Below, one piece after another: positions 25,505 to 37,287 of a stretch of DNA of 64,000 nt. Within the stretch, counting starts at the first letter, position 1. Each line of letters begins with the position of its first letter. Made by a program: the position numbers and the translations under genes. The notes beneath the pieces are model-generated. The model had not been told where the DNA came from and made no database searches. It was given only the letters and a program-made list of their open reading frames with translations. Source of the stretch: Ichthyophis bannanicus (lineage: Eukaryota > Chordata > Amphibia > Gymnophiona > Ichthyophiidae); the NCBI GenBank assembly GCA_033557465.1, contig CM066033.1:16927080-16991079 (forward strand), read 5' to 3'.

Positions 25505-27525
25505 ACAACTATACAGAAGGACACAGATACCCATGGCATTCTTCAAAGATATTTGCTGGGCTAAGCTTTATCCACATCATCAGCACTTTTTCTACCCCAA
25601 CTGAGAGAAGTATACAAAACATCATATCCACCATAAATACCACTACAGCACCTAACGACCCCTGTCCAGCATTTTGGATAAAATCCCTTCAGTCTGAACT
25701 TAGCCCTTTCCTCTCCAAACTCATCGGACTATCCTTTTCAACGGGGATCTTCCCACAGAGCCTGAAGCATACAGCAATAAGGCCACTACTGAAAAACAGT
25801 AAACTTGACCCAGCAAAGATGGATTCCTACAGGCCAATATCAAGCATCCCGCTGCTAGCTAAGATCATCGAGAAGGTGGTACATCAGCAACTTGACCAAC
25901 ACATTGAGATCAATGCACCCCTCGACCCTTGTCAACATGGCTTCCGCAGTTCACACGGAGTGGAAACATTGCTAACCACATTATTCAACACCCTTATCAT
26001 CGGGATCGACAATGTCAAACAAGGATTTGCCCTGATCTTCCTTGGCATTGCTGCGGTATTCGACACCATATGTCACGAAATACTCCTCTCCCGTCTTAGT
26101 GAGAAGGGCGTCCAGGGCAACGCTTTATCATGGTGCGCCTCGTACCTAACCGATAGATGGCAACAAGTGCGTTCCGGCCTCACAACATCCTCTTCTTTCC
26201 TCCAAGAAAAAGGAGTCCCGCAAGGATCTTCATTGTCAGCACTCCTATTTAACATCTACATGCAGCCCTTACACAAACTTGTCCGCTCATTCAACATTAA
26301 CTGCCTGATCTACGCAGATGATGTTCTTCTATATATGCCGTTCCTACTAAACAAACCAGACTTATCACCCCTGACCGCCTGTTTTGATGCGGTTACTGAT
26401 TGGCTACTCTCACAGAAACTAAGAATAAATTTTAAGAAAACAGAAGTCCTCTTCCTTACAAGAAACACAACATTCATACCACCAAGCTCCCTGAAGGTCA
26501 GGGATGCGGAGCTCCTAAGCAAGCACACAATCCGGTACCTTGGAGTCACAATCGACCAACATCTCAACATGAAGGCCCAGATAAACAATATGATCAAGAC
26601 AATATACAACAAAATCAAGACACTCCGCCACCTAAGACAACTACTAGAACCAGAAGATTATCGGAAGATTATCAGGCGTTAATAATCCCACACTTCGACT
26701 ACGCGAACGCCATACTACACGGCCTTCCAAAAAACTCCTTAAACCCGCTTCAACTAGCAATGAACGCGGCCACCAGAGTGCTGCTCGGGACATCAAGGAG
26801 GGAACACATAACCCCAATCCTAAAAAACCTGCACTGGCTCCCAGTTCAATCCAGGATCACCTTCAAAGTCCTGACACTGACTCACAAAGCCATTAATAAA
26901 AATTCTTCCACGTCACTCACAGATCTCATCCATACTACATCCCCTAAACAGAGTCAGGAGATCAGCCTCAGTCAATACATTGAACATCCCAAAGGAAATC
27001 ATAAAATGCTCGCAATCAGCCAAAAACAGAGCATTCGCCTTTTATGCACCGACCTGCTGGAACGCCCTACCCCCTGCTATCCGGGCCTTAAGTGATCTTG
27101 CCCAATTTAGGAAGGCACTTAAACATCACCTGTTCCTACAATACTACGCACACCCAGGTCACCACACACCCCTGCCACACCTATGAGCCCATGTAGCCCG
27201 CCAAACTCCAACCCTCCTGCTAGTAGCATTTCACTCATCACATTGACAACATGATCACTACAGATCCAATTTATATATAGCTGAATGATCCAGATACATA
27301 TGTTGATAGTTTATTACTGATCCATGTACATATGTTGATAGTTTACTCTGCACATAGTTACCTTGTTCGTATGTTTCCTGTACATAACCCCCTGTTATAA
27401 TGTAAATGCAGTTCAATCCCCTGCTCTGCATAATTTCGTTTCATGTAAACCGCACTGGTGTAAAGAGCGCGGTATATAAGAAAGTTAAATAAATAAATAA
27501 ATAACATAAATAAATAAGGAGCCAT
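25505..27525 (+). mobile_element. L2/CR1-clade LINE, 5'-truncated
   Basis: Carries RT and C-terminal domains and a 3' tail TGTAAACCGCACTGGTGTAAAGAGCGCGGTATATAAG...TAAATAAATAAATA, ending in a TAAA microsatellite, as L2-type LINEs do. The SINE at 16345-16622 shares this tail. The start near 25505 is approximate; it lies just upstream of the zinc-finger exon, probably in its intron. Confidence 0.82.
25819..27186 (+). pseudogene. L2/CR1-clade LINE reverse transcriptase
   Basis: RT motifs in order: SYRPISSIPLLAKIIEKV, QHGFRSSHGVET, GVPQGSSLSALLFNIYM, LIYADDVLLY (active site, about 26305-26335) and VRYLGVTID-like IRYLGVTIDQ. The 287-codon frame stops at 26682; the C-terminal domain (LHWLPVQSRITFKVL) continues in other frames at 26760-27186. 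Upstream of 25819 the coding sequence is riddled with stops. Confidence 0.85.
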
Positions 27526-28035
27526 ACAGTATAAAAGAAATGGGGGCTGGTTTTGCTTGTAGACTGGTACAAGTCAGAAATAGCACATGAAGAGAGAAGA
27601 ACAGACCACTGGATTTCATCCTACTGGTTCTGGGCGTCTTATCCTCACCTCTAGCCTCCGCCCTGAATCCCTTCACTCACTTTACAGCTACTAAAGTCCA
27701 CTGAGAATTTGCGAAAGACTCTGCAACTCCCAGATGGACTAGTTATATTCATAGGAACATAAGAAATGTCATACTAGGTCAGACCAAGATCCATCAAGCC
27801 CAGTATCCTGTTTCCAACAGTGGCCAATCCAAGTTACAAGTACCTAGCAGTTTCCCAAAAAGACATACAGGTTCCAGAATGCTTGTATTGGGGCAAGCAG
27901 TGCATTACACGGGTCTCCTTTGTTAATGGTTTATGGATCTTTCCTCCAGGAATTTGTCCAAAACGTTTTCAAATCCAGCTACACGAGCAGCTTTTAGTAG
28001 TCCTCCAGTAATGAATTCTAGAGTTTGATTACGTG

Positions 28036-29474
28036 TTAAATGAAGCAATATTTCCTCTTATTAGTCTTAAACGGGTTACACCATAGCTTCATTGCATGTC
28101 CCCTAGTCTTTCTACTTTTTGATGGCGTAAAGAATTGATCTACGTTTACCTGTTTCACTCTATTCATTAATTTATAGACTTCTATCATATCTCCCCTCAG
28201 CCGACTGTTTTCTAGGTTGAAGAGCCCTAAGCTTTTAAACTTCTCCTCATATTCAAGGTGTAGTCGCACCATGGAACGACAAAGAGGCATTATAATATTC
28301 TTTGTTTTATTCTCCATGCCTTCCCTTATGATTCCTAGCATCTTAGTTGGCTTCCTGGCTGCTACTGCACACTGGGCGGAGGATTTCATTGTGCTATCCA
28401 CGATGACCTCTAAAACTTTTTCCCAGGTGGTGGTTCCTAATGTGAAACCTTACATCATGTAACTTTAGTTTGGCTTGTTCTTTCCTAGGTGCATCACTTT
28501 GCATGTGTCCACATTAAATTTCATCTGACATTTGAATGTCCAGTCTTCCAATTTATCAAGGTCCTCTTGAAAGTTTTCACAATCCTCTTGGGTTTTAACA
28601 ACTTTGATTAATTTTGGGTCATCTACAAATTTGACTCCCTCACTTGTTATTCCCATTTCCAGGTAATTTATAAATATGTTAAAAAGCAGCAGACCCATCA
28701 CAAATCCCTGTGGTACCTCATTATTCAACTTTCTCCATTGAGAAAATTGGCCATTCAGCCTTTCTTCTGCTTTCTATCTTTTAATCAGTTCCTGATCCAC
28801 AATAATACACTACCTCCTATCCCATGACTTTTTCAATTCAACAAGAGTCTCTCATGAGGGACCTTGTCAAAGGCTTTCTGAAAATACAGATACACTGTTG
28901 ACTGGCTCATCTTTGTCTACCTGTTTATTCACACCTTCAAAAAAAATATAACAGGTTAGTACAACAAGACGTTCCTTGGCTAAAGCCATGTTGGCCTTCT
29001 CCCATCAAACCATGACTATCTACCTGTTCAGTAATTTTGTTTTTTTACCCCTGGAACCCTTTTCGAAAATTGGCGTTACATTGGCTATTCTCCAATTTTC
29101 AGGTACTACAGATTACTAATAGTAGGTCTACAGTCTCATATTTCAGTTCTTTCAACAGCCTCGGATGTATACCATCCAGTCCAGGTAATTTGCTACTCTT
29201 TATCAAATAGTTGCAATATACCTTCCTGATTTATTGTTATTTCTTTCAAATCTTCTGATGTATCATTTTTAAATACAATTTCAGTCATGGGTAGCTTCCT
29301 TACATCTTCTTCAGTAAAGACCGAAGCAAAGACTTCATTCAGTTTCTCCACTATGGCTATGTCCCCTCTTAGTGCCCCTTTTACCCCTCTATCATCTAAT
29401 GGTCTAACTGACTCTGTCCCAGGTTTTTTGCTATGAATGTACTTGAAAAAGTTTTCACTACCAGGGTCGTCCAT
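28036..29474 (-). pseudogene. CR1 ORF2, RT and C-terminal part
   Basis: Minus-strand fragments: ENFFKYIHSKKPGTESVRPL (region before the RT), VPQGFVMGLLLFNIFINYLEMGI and KFVDDPKLIKVV (palm, with VDD in place of YADD), LEDWTFKCQMKFNVDTCKVMHLGK, and LFNLENSRLRGDMIEVYKLMN with SRKTRGHAMKL. All are hallmark CR1 blocks. Broken by many stops. Confidence 0.85.
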
Positions 29475-29485
29475 TCCTGATATTC

Positions 29486-30085
29486 ATCCCCTCTGCCGAC
29501 CCCGAATAATTTCCCTGCATTTTGTATGGGGGGGTGGTTAGATGGGGATGGCGTGAGGGCGAGAAGTAGCCCCGGATATACAGAGCCGATTCCAATGTCG
29601 GCCCTGTATGTCTGGGGCTGGCAGACTGTACGGGGAACTTATTCCACCTCTGAGATAGAATAAGTTCCCCTAATCGGCAGGGAACAGCAGGCCTGGGCAT
29701 TGAAAGAAGTAGGAGGGGGTAGAGGAGATTCCCCACAGACCGAACCTGGCCTTGGGGCGCCAGATTGGGGGTTGGGCTGCGGGGAATGCAAAATCTGTTT
29801 GGGGGCCAGGGATCACGGTTCTTGAATGGAGACACGGTGCCATAGTGCCTGGACGTCATGGTGCCACGGCTCCATTCAGGAGCCCTGATTGAGTTATCCG
29901 GGCAAGGCCTGTATGTGCAGGCTGACTGGGATCGAGATCCCGTCCTGCACATACAGGCCAGTATGCAATTCTGATCCCATAGGGCTAGACGTGCCCCACC
30001 TGATCAGAATCATGGCTAACTCTCTGTGTCTGATTCCGACCGGGCACACAGAGGGCCAGGACATCAAGGATGGAATCGGGCCCTA
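29486..30085. repeat. Cluster of consecutive short hairpins
   Basis: Within 600 bp: GCCCCGGATATACAG pairing with CTGTATGTCTGGGGC (29570-29620); a perfect 13-bp stem GGGGAACTTATTC / GAATAAGTTCCCC (29634-29672); CTTGAATGGAG / CTCCATTCAGG (29821-29882); a perfect 16-bp stem GGCCTGTATGTGCAGG / CCTGCACATACAGGCC with inner GGGATC / GATCCC (29906-29961); ATTCTGAT / ATCAGAAT (29967-30012); CTCTGTGT / ACACAGAG (30022-30053); and CATAGGGC / GCCCTATG spanning the last two. No ORF or known family recognised. It sits inside the CR1, directly 5' of a LINE tail. Confidence 0.7.
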
Positions 30086-30892
30086 TGCGTTTTTGCTTTC
30101 ACAGCAAGCTTCTTCTAAATTCTCTCTATGCCGGCCTTATCAATTACTTGCATCTAACTTGCCAGTGCTTGTTTCCAGTTTTCATCTTTTGCCTCCTTTT
30201 TCTATTTTCTGGACTATTACATGGACCACCCAAACAATCAGACCCCTACAGATGGCACAAAATTCTGCTGCCCGCATCATCACCGGATCATAAATTCCTT
30301 CCTCCCCCCGAGCCAACTGCATTGGCTTCCGATCGCCTCCGGGATCAAATTCAAAATAGATCTCAACATATACAAGATCCAGCACAACTTGTCCCCTGAC
30401 ATTCTCGTCAACATGAACACAAGCACAAGACCCAGACGACGTAACAGAGTGGAAACCATTCAGACCTCTAGCATCTACTCTAAAACCACCCAATCCACAT
30501 CTGCAAGAGCATTGTCACTAGCAGTACCGGCCCTCTGGAACTCCCTTCCATATGACCTGAGAGTCACCACTGATGCCAAAGTCTTCAGAAAGAAACTCAA
30601 AAAACTTATCTTTTCAAAGAACACTACAGAGCCGTCACTTAATGCACAACTCCCCCTCCTCCCATTGACCCCTCCCCCCCGACAAAATCGGCTGACTCAA
30701 ATCATTACATTTGTAAATATTGTATATACGTCTCTTTGTAAATAAGTTGCTATCAAGAACCTCCCGCATGTCCCCAACCCCACACGACTATGTAATGTAT
30801 AACTGCCATGTATCATGTTTTTTTTATCATGTAAACCGCTTTGATTACAGGACAAGACAGTATATAAAACCTGTTAAATAAATACATTTCCT
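30086..30892 (+). mobile_element. L2/CR1-clade LINE 3' fragment
   Basis: Encodes the LINE C-terminal domain (LHWLPIASGIKFKIDLNIYKI..., ALSLAVPALWNSLPYDLR) in one frame from 30221 to 30745 and ends with ATGTAAACCGCTTTGATTACAGGACAAGACAGTATATAAAACCTGTTAAATAAATA, a tail related to that of the 25505-27525 element. 5'-truncated, joined to the hairpin cluster without a visible boundary sequence. Confidence 0.8.
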
Positions 30893-31742
30893 GAAAGATG
30901 TTTTTTTTGCTACAACAACCTCTTTAACCTCACCTTTAAACCATGCTGGCAGGTTTCTGGACTTCTTTTCACTTTTCTTAAAGCCTGGAATAAAGCTGGT
31001 CTGGGCTTCCAAGATAGTATTTTTAAAACACCACCCATGCTTGATGTAAATTTTTAACCTTTACTGCTGCTCCTTTTTAGTTTTTTTCTTGATTATTTCT
31101 CTCATTTTATCATAGTTTCCCTTTTGAAAGTTAAAAGGCAGTACTGTGGATTTCCCTGCTGTCCTTCCTCCATTTATTAAATCAAACGCGATCACGCTAT
31201 GATCACTATTGCCAAGTGTCCCCTATATCCTTATCTCTTGCACCAGATCTTGGGTTCCACTAAGGACTAGGTCCAAAATGGCTTCCCCTCTTGTCGGTTG
31301 ATTAACCAGCTGCTCCAAGAGGCAGTCATTTATTTCATCTAGAAACTTTATTTGCCATGACAGTGACCCAGTTGATACCAGGGTAAATGAAATCACCTAC
31401 AATTATTACTGCATTGTAACTTTTGTTAGCTTCCCTGATTTCTTTGAGCATTTCATCATCCATCTGTTCATTCTGACCAGGTCGGTAGTACACCCCCAAT
31501 GCCAATCGCCTTCCTCTTTTTACATGGCATTTTAATCAATAGAGATTCTATAGTGTATTTTATTTCCTGCAAAATTTTAATCCTGTGTGACTCAATGCCC
31601 TCTCTAACAGAGTAGATAAAATGGGTGGAGGGGTTAAGCGCTGTCATTATGATATAATTTGTACCCAGTATCACAATGTCCCACTAATTGATATCTCAGA
31701 GATCGGATAGAAGGAGGACAATCATATCTAACCTCTCATTCT
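30893..31742 (-). pseudogene. CR1 ORF2, endonuclease part
   Basis: In translation of the minus strand: VYYRPGQNEQMDDEM, then IIVGDFIYPGINW, LLEQLVNQPTRG, LDLVLS and GNSDHSVIAFDL correspond to CR1 apurinic endonuclease motifs (GDFN-, D-LV, SDH). Stops and frame changes are frequent. The far 5' end is displaced by DIRS C. Confidence 0.75.
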
Positions 31743-31880
31743 TAAGTGTCCCTCCAGTCCAGTCCCTTTTCTCTGGGTGTGCTCCCGTTCCAGCAGTTTG
31801 GAGACTGAGTACGTCATCCTTTTGATGACACTGGAGTATATATACCACTGGCACCTAACACCAGCTCCAGTATACTCAGT
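31743..31880 (+). repeat. DIRS C left ITR
   Basis: TAAGTGTCCCTCCAGTCCAGTCCC...GACTGAGTACGTCATCCTTTTGATG...GGAGTATATATACCACTGGCACCTAACACC...CCAGTAT; the reverse complement is found at 41411-41545 with few mismatches. Contains a GGAGTATATATAC TATA-like stretch that could serve as promoter. Confidence 0.9.
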
Positions 31881-32944
31881 CTCCAAGCAGTTAGGGAGCA
31901 GTAAACCAGGAGATTAGGCTTACTGGAGAGACATTTAGGAAGATAAGTTCCTTTAGTTTCTTTAATTATTTTTATCTTGGGTATCCCTTTTAGACAGGCA
32001 GGCAGGTGTGTGAGCAAGAGTGGGAGAGGGACCCCCTCCCCCCCCCCTTCTCTTTTGCCCTGTCTTAAACGTTCCGGCAGAGCAGGAGGAGGCTTCTTGG
32101 GAGTTTGTCAGCGCCTGGCGGTTCCCGATCCCTGCTAGGGTGAGGAGCCATCTTGCAGTTTAATTTAACTGCCAGGGCTGCCTGCTGTTCCGTTCTGCTG
32201 CAGTGCTGAAGCCCTCGCGGCTGCTGAGCACGGGGGCGGAGCAGCATCGCCAGGGGAGTCTGCTCTAAGAAGCCACAAGGAAAGAAACAGCTGAGCAGAG
32301 AGCCATGTCGGCAGACCGCATGGAAAAGTAGAACACACGGTCGCCAGCCACATGTTAGCAACAGGGCTACCGCGTCGGAGGCAGAGGAAAGGAAGATCAA
32401 CGCCGGAAGAGGTAGGCCTGTTGCGTTCACGCTCTTTTTTCGCACGTTTTTTTGCCACTGGAGGCCCAATTATTAACTGAGTCTCAAGGATGCTGTCGGG
32501 GCTGGTTGGCACAGAATCCCATTAATTGGGGCAGTGGGATGCTAATAGTCCTTGTTGGTCCGGTGATCCATTATTTCTCGATTGTGTTAGAGGTAAAAAA
32601 AAAAAAAGTTTGTCCAGAAACAAGGTTTGGCAGCAGACTCCCTGAGGACTGTGCATTGGCATTCTGCTGGCTCAGAGCAGTCCAGACACCATGCCATTGA
32701 GGCCGCAGTGTTTGGTGTCCGGCATCCAGGGGGGAGCAATGTCAGAGACAGGAGTGTGCAGAGGCTGCGTAATGGAAGCGGCGTCCTTGGAACAGGGTAG
32801 CCAAGCAAGTATAGACTAGGAACCCCCTTTAGCCCTCTCCCAGGAGTCGGCGGGACCTGGGGTCACAACGGTTGAGCCTGGGTCACCGCCATCTTCTCTG
32901 TCAGATCATCCTGCTCTCCCTCTGCCGCAGCCCAGGCCCTCCAC
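31881..32944 (+). other. DIRS C 5' leader, no clear coding sequence
   Basis: Between the left ITR and the first gag-like codons there are short GC-rich open frames on both strands with no recognisable domain, a C9 tract near 32040 and an A12 tract near 32597. I see nothing that supports a gene here; it probably corresponds to the leader and the degraded start of gag. Confidence 0.5.
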
Positions 32945-34729
32945 TTGGAAGGGAGTGGAAGGGGGGGAGACACTGGGGTGGTTTTTTTCCCAGAGTTTGT
33001 TTTATTGCTGCACAGAGGGTTTTGTCTGAAGCAACAGAACGTACTAGATCAGGAGCCAGCGCAGGAGGGTGCGGCAAAAAGGGGAGCTGACCACAAGGAG
33101 CCGGAAGACGCAGAGGTGCCTCTGAAACGTACTAAGCTGGTGAGTGAGGTGGCTTTACACTCCCCTTGGTTGGAGGCTCATGAGGAGGAGTCCTCAGACC
33201 GGGAAAGGGGGGGAGGACGAGGAGGAGCTCAAAGAGGGCGAGATTTCGGAGGAGAAACAGGCCAGGATTGTTCGGGTGTTCCACCGAGAATAGTTGCCGG
33301 CGATAATCAGTGAGTCCTTGAAGACCCTCAATACCTCCGCAGGCATCCCAGCGGAGGAGGAGGTATTGGAGTATCCATTTATTCAGGCAGTTAGGAAGTC
33401 CCAAAAAGTCTTCCCAGTTCACCGAGTGTTTCGTCAGATGATCCAGGAGGAGTGGAACCAGCTGGAGTCTGGCTTAAGGGGAGTGCGGTCCATGTCGCGA
33501 TTATACCCCTTGCCGGAACACGAGAGATATTTACTTCGGTCCCTAGGGTGGACGTTGCCATGTCGGCAGTTACCAAGAAGACAACCATCCCTGTTGAGGC
33601 AGTGCGGCCCTTAAGGATGCCCAGGACAGGAAGCTAAACACGTTATTAAACAAGCCTTTGACATCAATGCCCTGGCTGTCCAGGCATTTGTGTGCAGGGC
33701 TTTGGTGGTCAGGGCTTGCCTTCGATGGTCTCAGCAGCTCCAGCTGCCGAGTGACCTCCCTTCTTATCAGGAGTCTGGTGAAGAATATGGCTTCGGTGGT
33801 AGCCGCCTGTTGCTATCTGTGGCTCCGCAACTGGGCGGCAGATGGTTCCTCTAAGGCTCGACTCAGCAAGCTCGCCTTCAACAGGGGGGGTGCGGGGCCA
33901 TGTGCGGAGACTCGGTGCGGGGCCTCATTTGCATAAGGGGCCTCATTTGCATAAATATTTGCATAATGTTACCATACACTAACTTTTAGTAAACACGCCT
34001 CATGAGTGTATGGATAAAAAAAGACAAAGATTTCTACATTACTATAATCCAGTGCCAACCGCCAGGCACATTAGGAACTACTACAAACACTGCCCATTTA
34101 GAACCCATAGCAAATCCACCGTATCCCAACAGCAATACCAGGACTCATAAAGCACCATACACTACCTATCAAAAGGAAACACTACGAATATTAAACCAAT
34201 ACATTTCAGAGAATAACAATACATGACCTACTGGGGAAAGAGAACAAGTGACAATGTCAAATAGGAATTACATAAACAGAATACCTCAGCTCAGTTACAC
34301 ATGCAGAACATAGACTATCACCAAACAAGGAATCACAATTTAAAAACAGGAAGACAATAATTAAACTGGGAACCCTAAAAGCCAAACTTGGAATGTACAA
34401 CAACAATGTAGAAATAAAACTATAAATTAATTTCCTCTTGTACTAAACAAAGCACAGACATTAATGATGCACATTTCCCAGAGCTGACATATTCCAGTTA
34501 ATAAATTCAAAATAAAGAGATATCTTTGTACCTTTTGTGCATTTTTTTTCAGTTGCAATTGTTCCAGCCACTTTCTTCTGGTTTATTTGTGTCTTCTGCT
34601 ATCTCTCCATCGTCTGCTGTCCATTTGTCCTTTCTTCTCTTCTAGTTTTTTTCCATGCTCTCTCTACATCTGCTTTAACATACTAATCTTTCTCCTTTTG
34701 CTCTTTCCTCATTCCTATTTCATCCACTC

Positions 34730-36850
34730 AAATTTTACCCCTCCATCCTCAATCCCCACTTAGTCTCCCAATACCCGGCCAATTGTACATTTTTCTTCCC
34801 TCCCACACAAAATATTTTTCCCCTCTCCATTTCATTCTCCCAGCCCCATCCCCTTCTAATCTCCCCCAACATCAGCTCCCTTTTAGTTCCAGCCCCACCC
34901 AGTATCCGCTCCCTTCTAGTCCCCACATCAGCCCATTTCCAGTCCTGGCCCCTCATCAGTCCATTTCCAGTCCTAGCTCCCCCATCCATTTCCAGTCCTA
35001 TCCGAGTCCCTTCATCAGCTCATTTCCAATACCAGCCTCCCATCAGCCCATTTCTAGTCCTTTCCTAGCCCCACCATCAGCCCATGTTAAATCCTAGCTC
35101 CCCTCCACTCAGCCCATTTCTAATCCAAGCCCCCCATGAGCCTACTTCCAGTTCCAGCCCCTCCATGAGTCCATTTCAATCCAAGCCCCCACCACAGCCC
35201 ATTTCCAATCTTAGCTCCCCCCAACACCCAATTCTCAGTTCTATCCTAGCCCATCCATCAGCCCAGTTCCTGTCCTAGCTCCCTCCCCTAAGAGCCCATT
35301 CCAAGCCCCCCTTCCCATCAGCTATTTGCAGTTCAAGCCCCCTTCCACTCAGCCCATTTCCATTCCAAGTCCCCCTCCCCATCAGCTATTTGCAGTTCAA
35401 GCCCCCCACTTCCCCTCAGCCCATTTCCATTCCAAGCCCCGTCCCCATCAGCTATTTGCAGTTCAAGCCCCCCACATCCCCTCAGCCCATTTCCATTCCA
35501 AGCCCCATCCCCAACAGCTATTTGCAGTTCAAGCCCCCTTCCACTCAGCCCATTTCCAGTCCTAGCAAGCCCCCCAACCCATTACCAGTCCTAGCCCCCC
35601 ATAGCCCACTCCCAGTCCTAATCCCACCAGCCCATTTCCAGTCCTAATCCCCCATCACCCAATTTTCAGTTTAAGCCCCCCCATAGCCCATTACCAGTCC
35701 TAACCTCCCCATCAGCCCATTCCCAGTCCTAATCCCCCATCACTCAATTTTTAGTTTAAGCCCTCCCATAGCCCATTACCAGTCCTAACCCCCCATCAAC
35801 CCACTTCCAGTCCTAATCCCACCAGCCCATTTCCAGTCCTAATCCCCCATCACCCAATTTTTAGTTTAAGCCTCCCCAGCGCCCATCACCACTCCTAACC
35901 CCTCCCCAGCGCCCATCACCACTCCTAACCCCCCCAGCCCAGTGTCCATCACCACTCCTAACCCCCCAACCCCGCGCCCATCACCACTCCTAACCCCCCA
36001 ACCCCCCATCCCAGCGCCCATCACCACTCCTAACCCCCCCAGCGCCCATCACCACTCCTAACCCCCCCAACCCAGCGCCCATCACCACACCTAACCCCCC
36101 CAACCCCCCCAGCCCAGCGCCCATCACCACTCCTAACCCCCCAACCCCACCAGCCCAGCGCCCATCACCACTCCTAACCCCCCCAGCGCCCATCACCACT
36201 CCTAACCACCCCCAGCCCCCGGCCCAGCGCCCATCACCACTCCTAACCCCCCCAACCCCCCAGCCCAGCGCCCATCACCACTCCTAACCCCCCCAGCGCC
36301 CATCACCACTCCTAACCACCCCCAGCCCAGCGCCCATCACCACTCCTAACCCCCCTATCCCCCCAGCCCAGGGCCCAGCACCACTCCTAACCCCCCCAGC
36401 CCAGCGCCCATCACCACTCCTAACCCCCCAGCCAGCCCAGTGCCCATCACCACTCCTAACCCCCCCCAGCCAGCCGTGCCCATCACCACTCCTAACCCCC
36501 CCAGCCAGTCCAGTGCCCATCACCACTCCTAACCCCCCCAGCCAGCCCAGTGTACATCACCACTTCCTACCCCACCCAGCCTGCGGAGTGTCCATCACCA
36601 ATCCTAACCACCCCAGCCCAGTGCCCATCACCACTCCTAACCCCCCCCAGCCCAGCCCATCACTACTCCTAACAACCCCCCCAGCCCAGCCCAGCCCATC
36701 ACTACTCCTAACCCACCCCCCAGCCCAACCCAGACCAGCCCATCACCACTCCTAACCCCCACCCCAGCCCAGCCCAGCACCACTCCTAACCCCCCCAGCC
36801 CCGCCCAGCCCAGCCCAGCCCATCACCACTCCTAACCCTCCCCAGCCCAG
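34730..36850. repeat. C-rich minisatellite array
   Basis: About 2.1 kb in two blends: to about 35880, units like AGCCCATTTCCAGTCCTA plus a variable C-rich spacer; from 35880, units like CAGCGCCCATCACCACTCCTAACCCCCC of roughly 25-40 bp. Extreme strand asymmetry (almost no G on plus). Long ORFs here are repeat artefacts. Lies inside the hAT-like element. Confidence 0.92.
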
Positions 36851-36855
36851 CCCAG

Positions 36856-37287
36856 GGAAAATTTTAAAAAAAAGAAAACCTGTCTGCTGCTGCTGTCGGG
36901 GCCGCCGCGGCAGAATCGAGCGTGCCGCGGGGCCCCCCTGTACCCGGCAGAGCCTGCCCTCCCTGTAGCAGCTCTCTCTTTGGAGCTGCAGTCAGACGCG
37001 CCGGCTTGCAGAGCGCGAGGGAAGAGTTTCTCCCTCGCTGCTCTGTTAAGCCCGCGGGGGCTGATGGGAAGTTCCCATCAGCGCCCGCGGGCTTAACAGA
37101 GTCGCGAAAGGGAAACTCTTCCCTTCGCGCTCTGCAAGCCGGCGCGTCAGACTGCAGCTGAAAGAGAGAGCTGCTACAGGGGAGGGCAGGCTCTGCCGGG
37201 TACAGGGGGGCCCCGCGGCACGCTCGATTCTGCCGCGGCGGCCCCGACAGCGGCAGCAGACAGGTTTTTTTTTTTTTTCAATTTTAC
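36856..37287. repeat. Near-perfect ~430-bp palindrome
   Basis: Centred on the single G at 37071 (TGATGGGAA-G-TTCCCATCA). Arms of about 200 bp match almost completely, from the A-rich/T-rich outer ends through CCTGTCTGCTGC, GCGGCAGAATCGAGCGTGCC and GCCGGCTTGCAGAGCGCG to the centre, with few mismatches and small indels. A smaller hairpin (GAATGTTTTTTGCGCGGGGCCCC / GGGGCCCTGTGCAAAAAACATTC) follows at 37298-37353. Confidence 0.93.

Larger units (their letters stand above)
27751..31742 (-). mobile_element. CR1 LINE, interrupted by a composite insertion
   Basis: Antisense CR1: 3' end at 27751 (ATAGGAACATAAG), C-terminal domain (28036-28401), RT fragments (28465-29474) and endonuclease region (30893-31700). 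Bases about 29480-30892 are foreign; removing them brings AKKTSFRK and the EW-TTL...ENFFKYIHSKK side into one reading direction, as expected of CR1. DIRS C starts at 31743 and about 95 bp of the same host element seem to continue at 41584-41677 (flanks CTCATTCT / TAGTGTTATAT). Confidence 0.82.

Noticed and set aside
34783..36755. ORFs with repeats of PSAHFHSKP or GVRSGDGRW as low-complexity proteins
   Set aside because: They are translations of the C-rich minisatellite in both directions; no start context or conserved domain.
34730..36850. Telomere-like or interstitial telomeric repeat because of CCTAACCCCC words
   Set aside because: The unit is 25-40 bp and variable, not TTAGGG/CCCTAA; the word is incidental.
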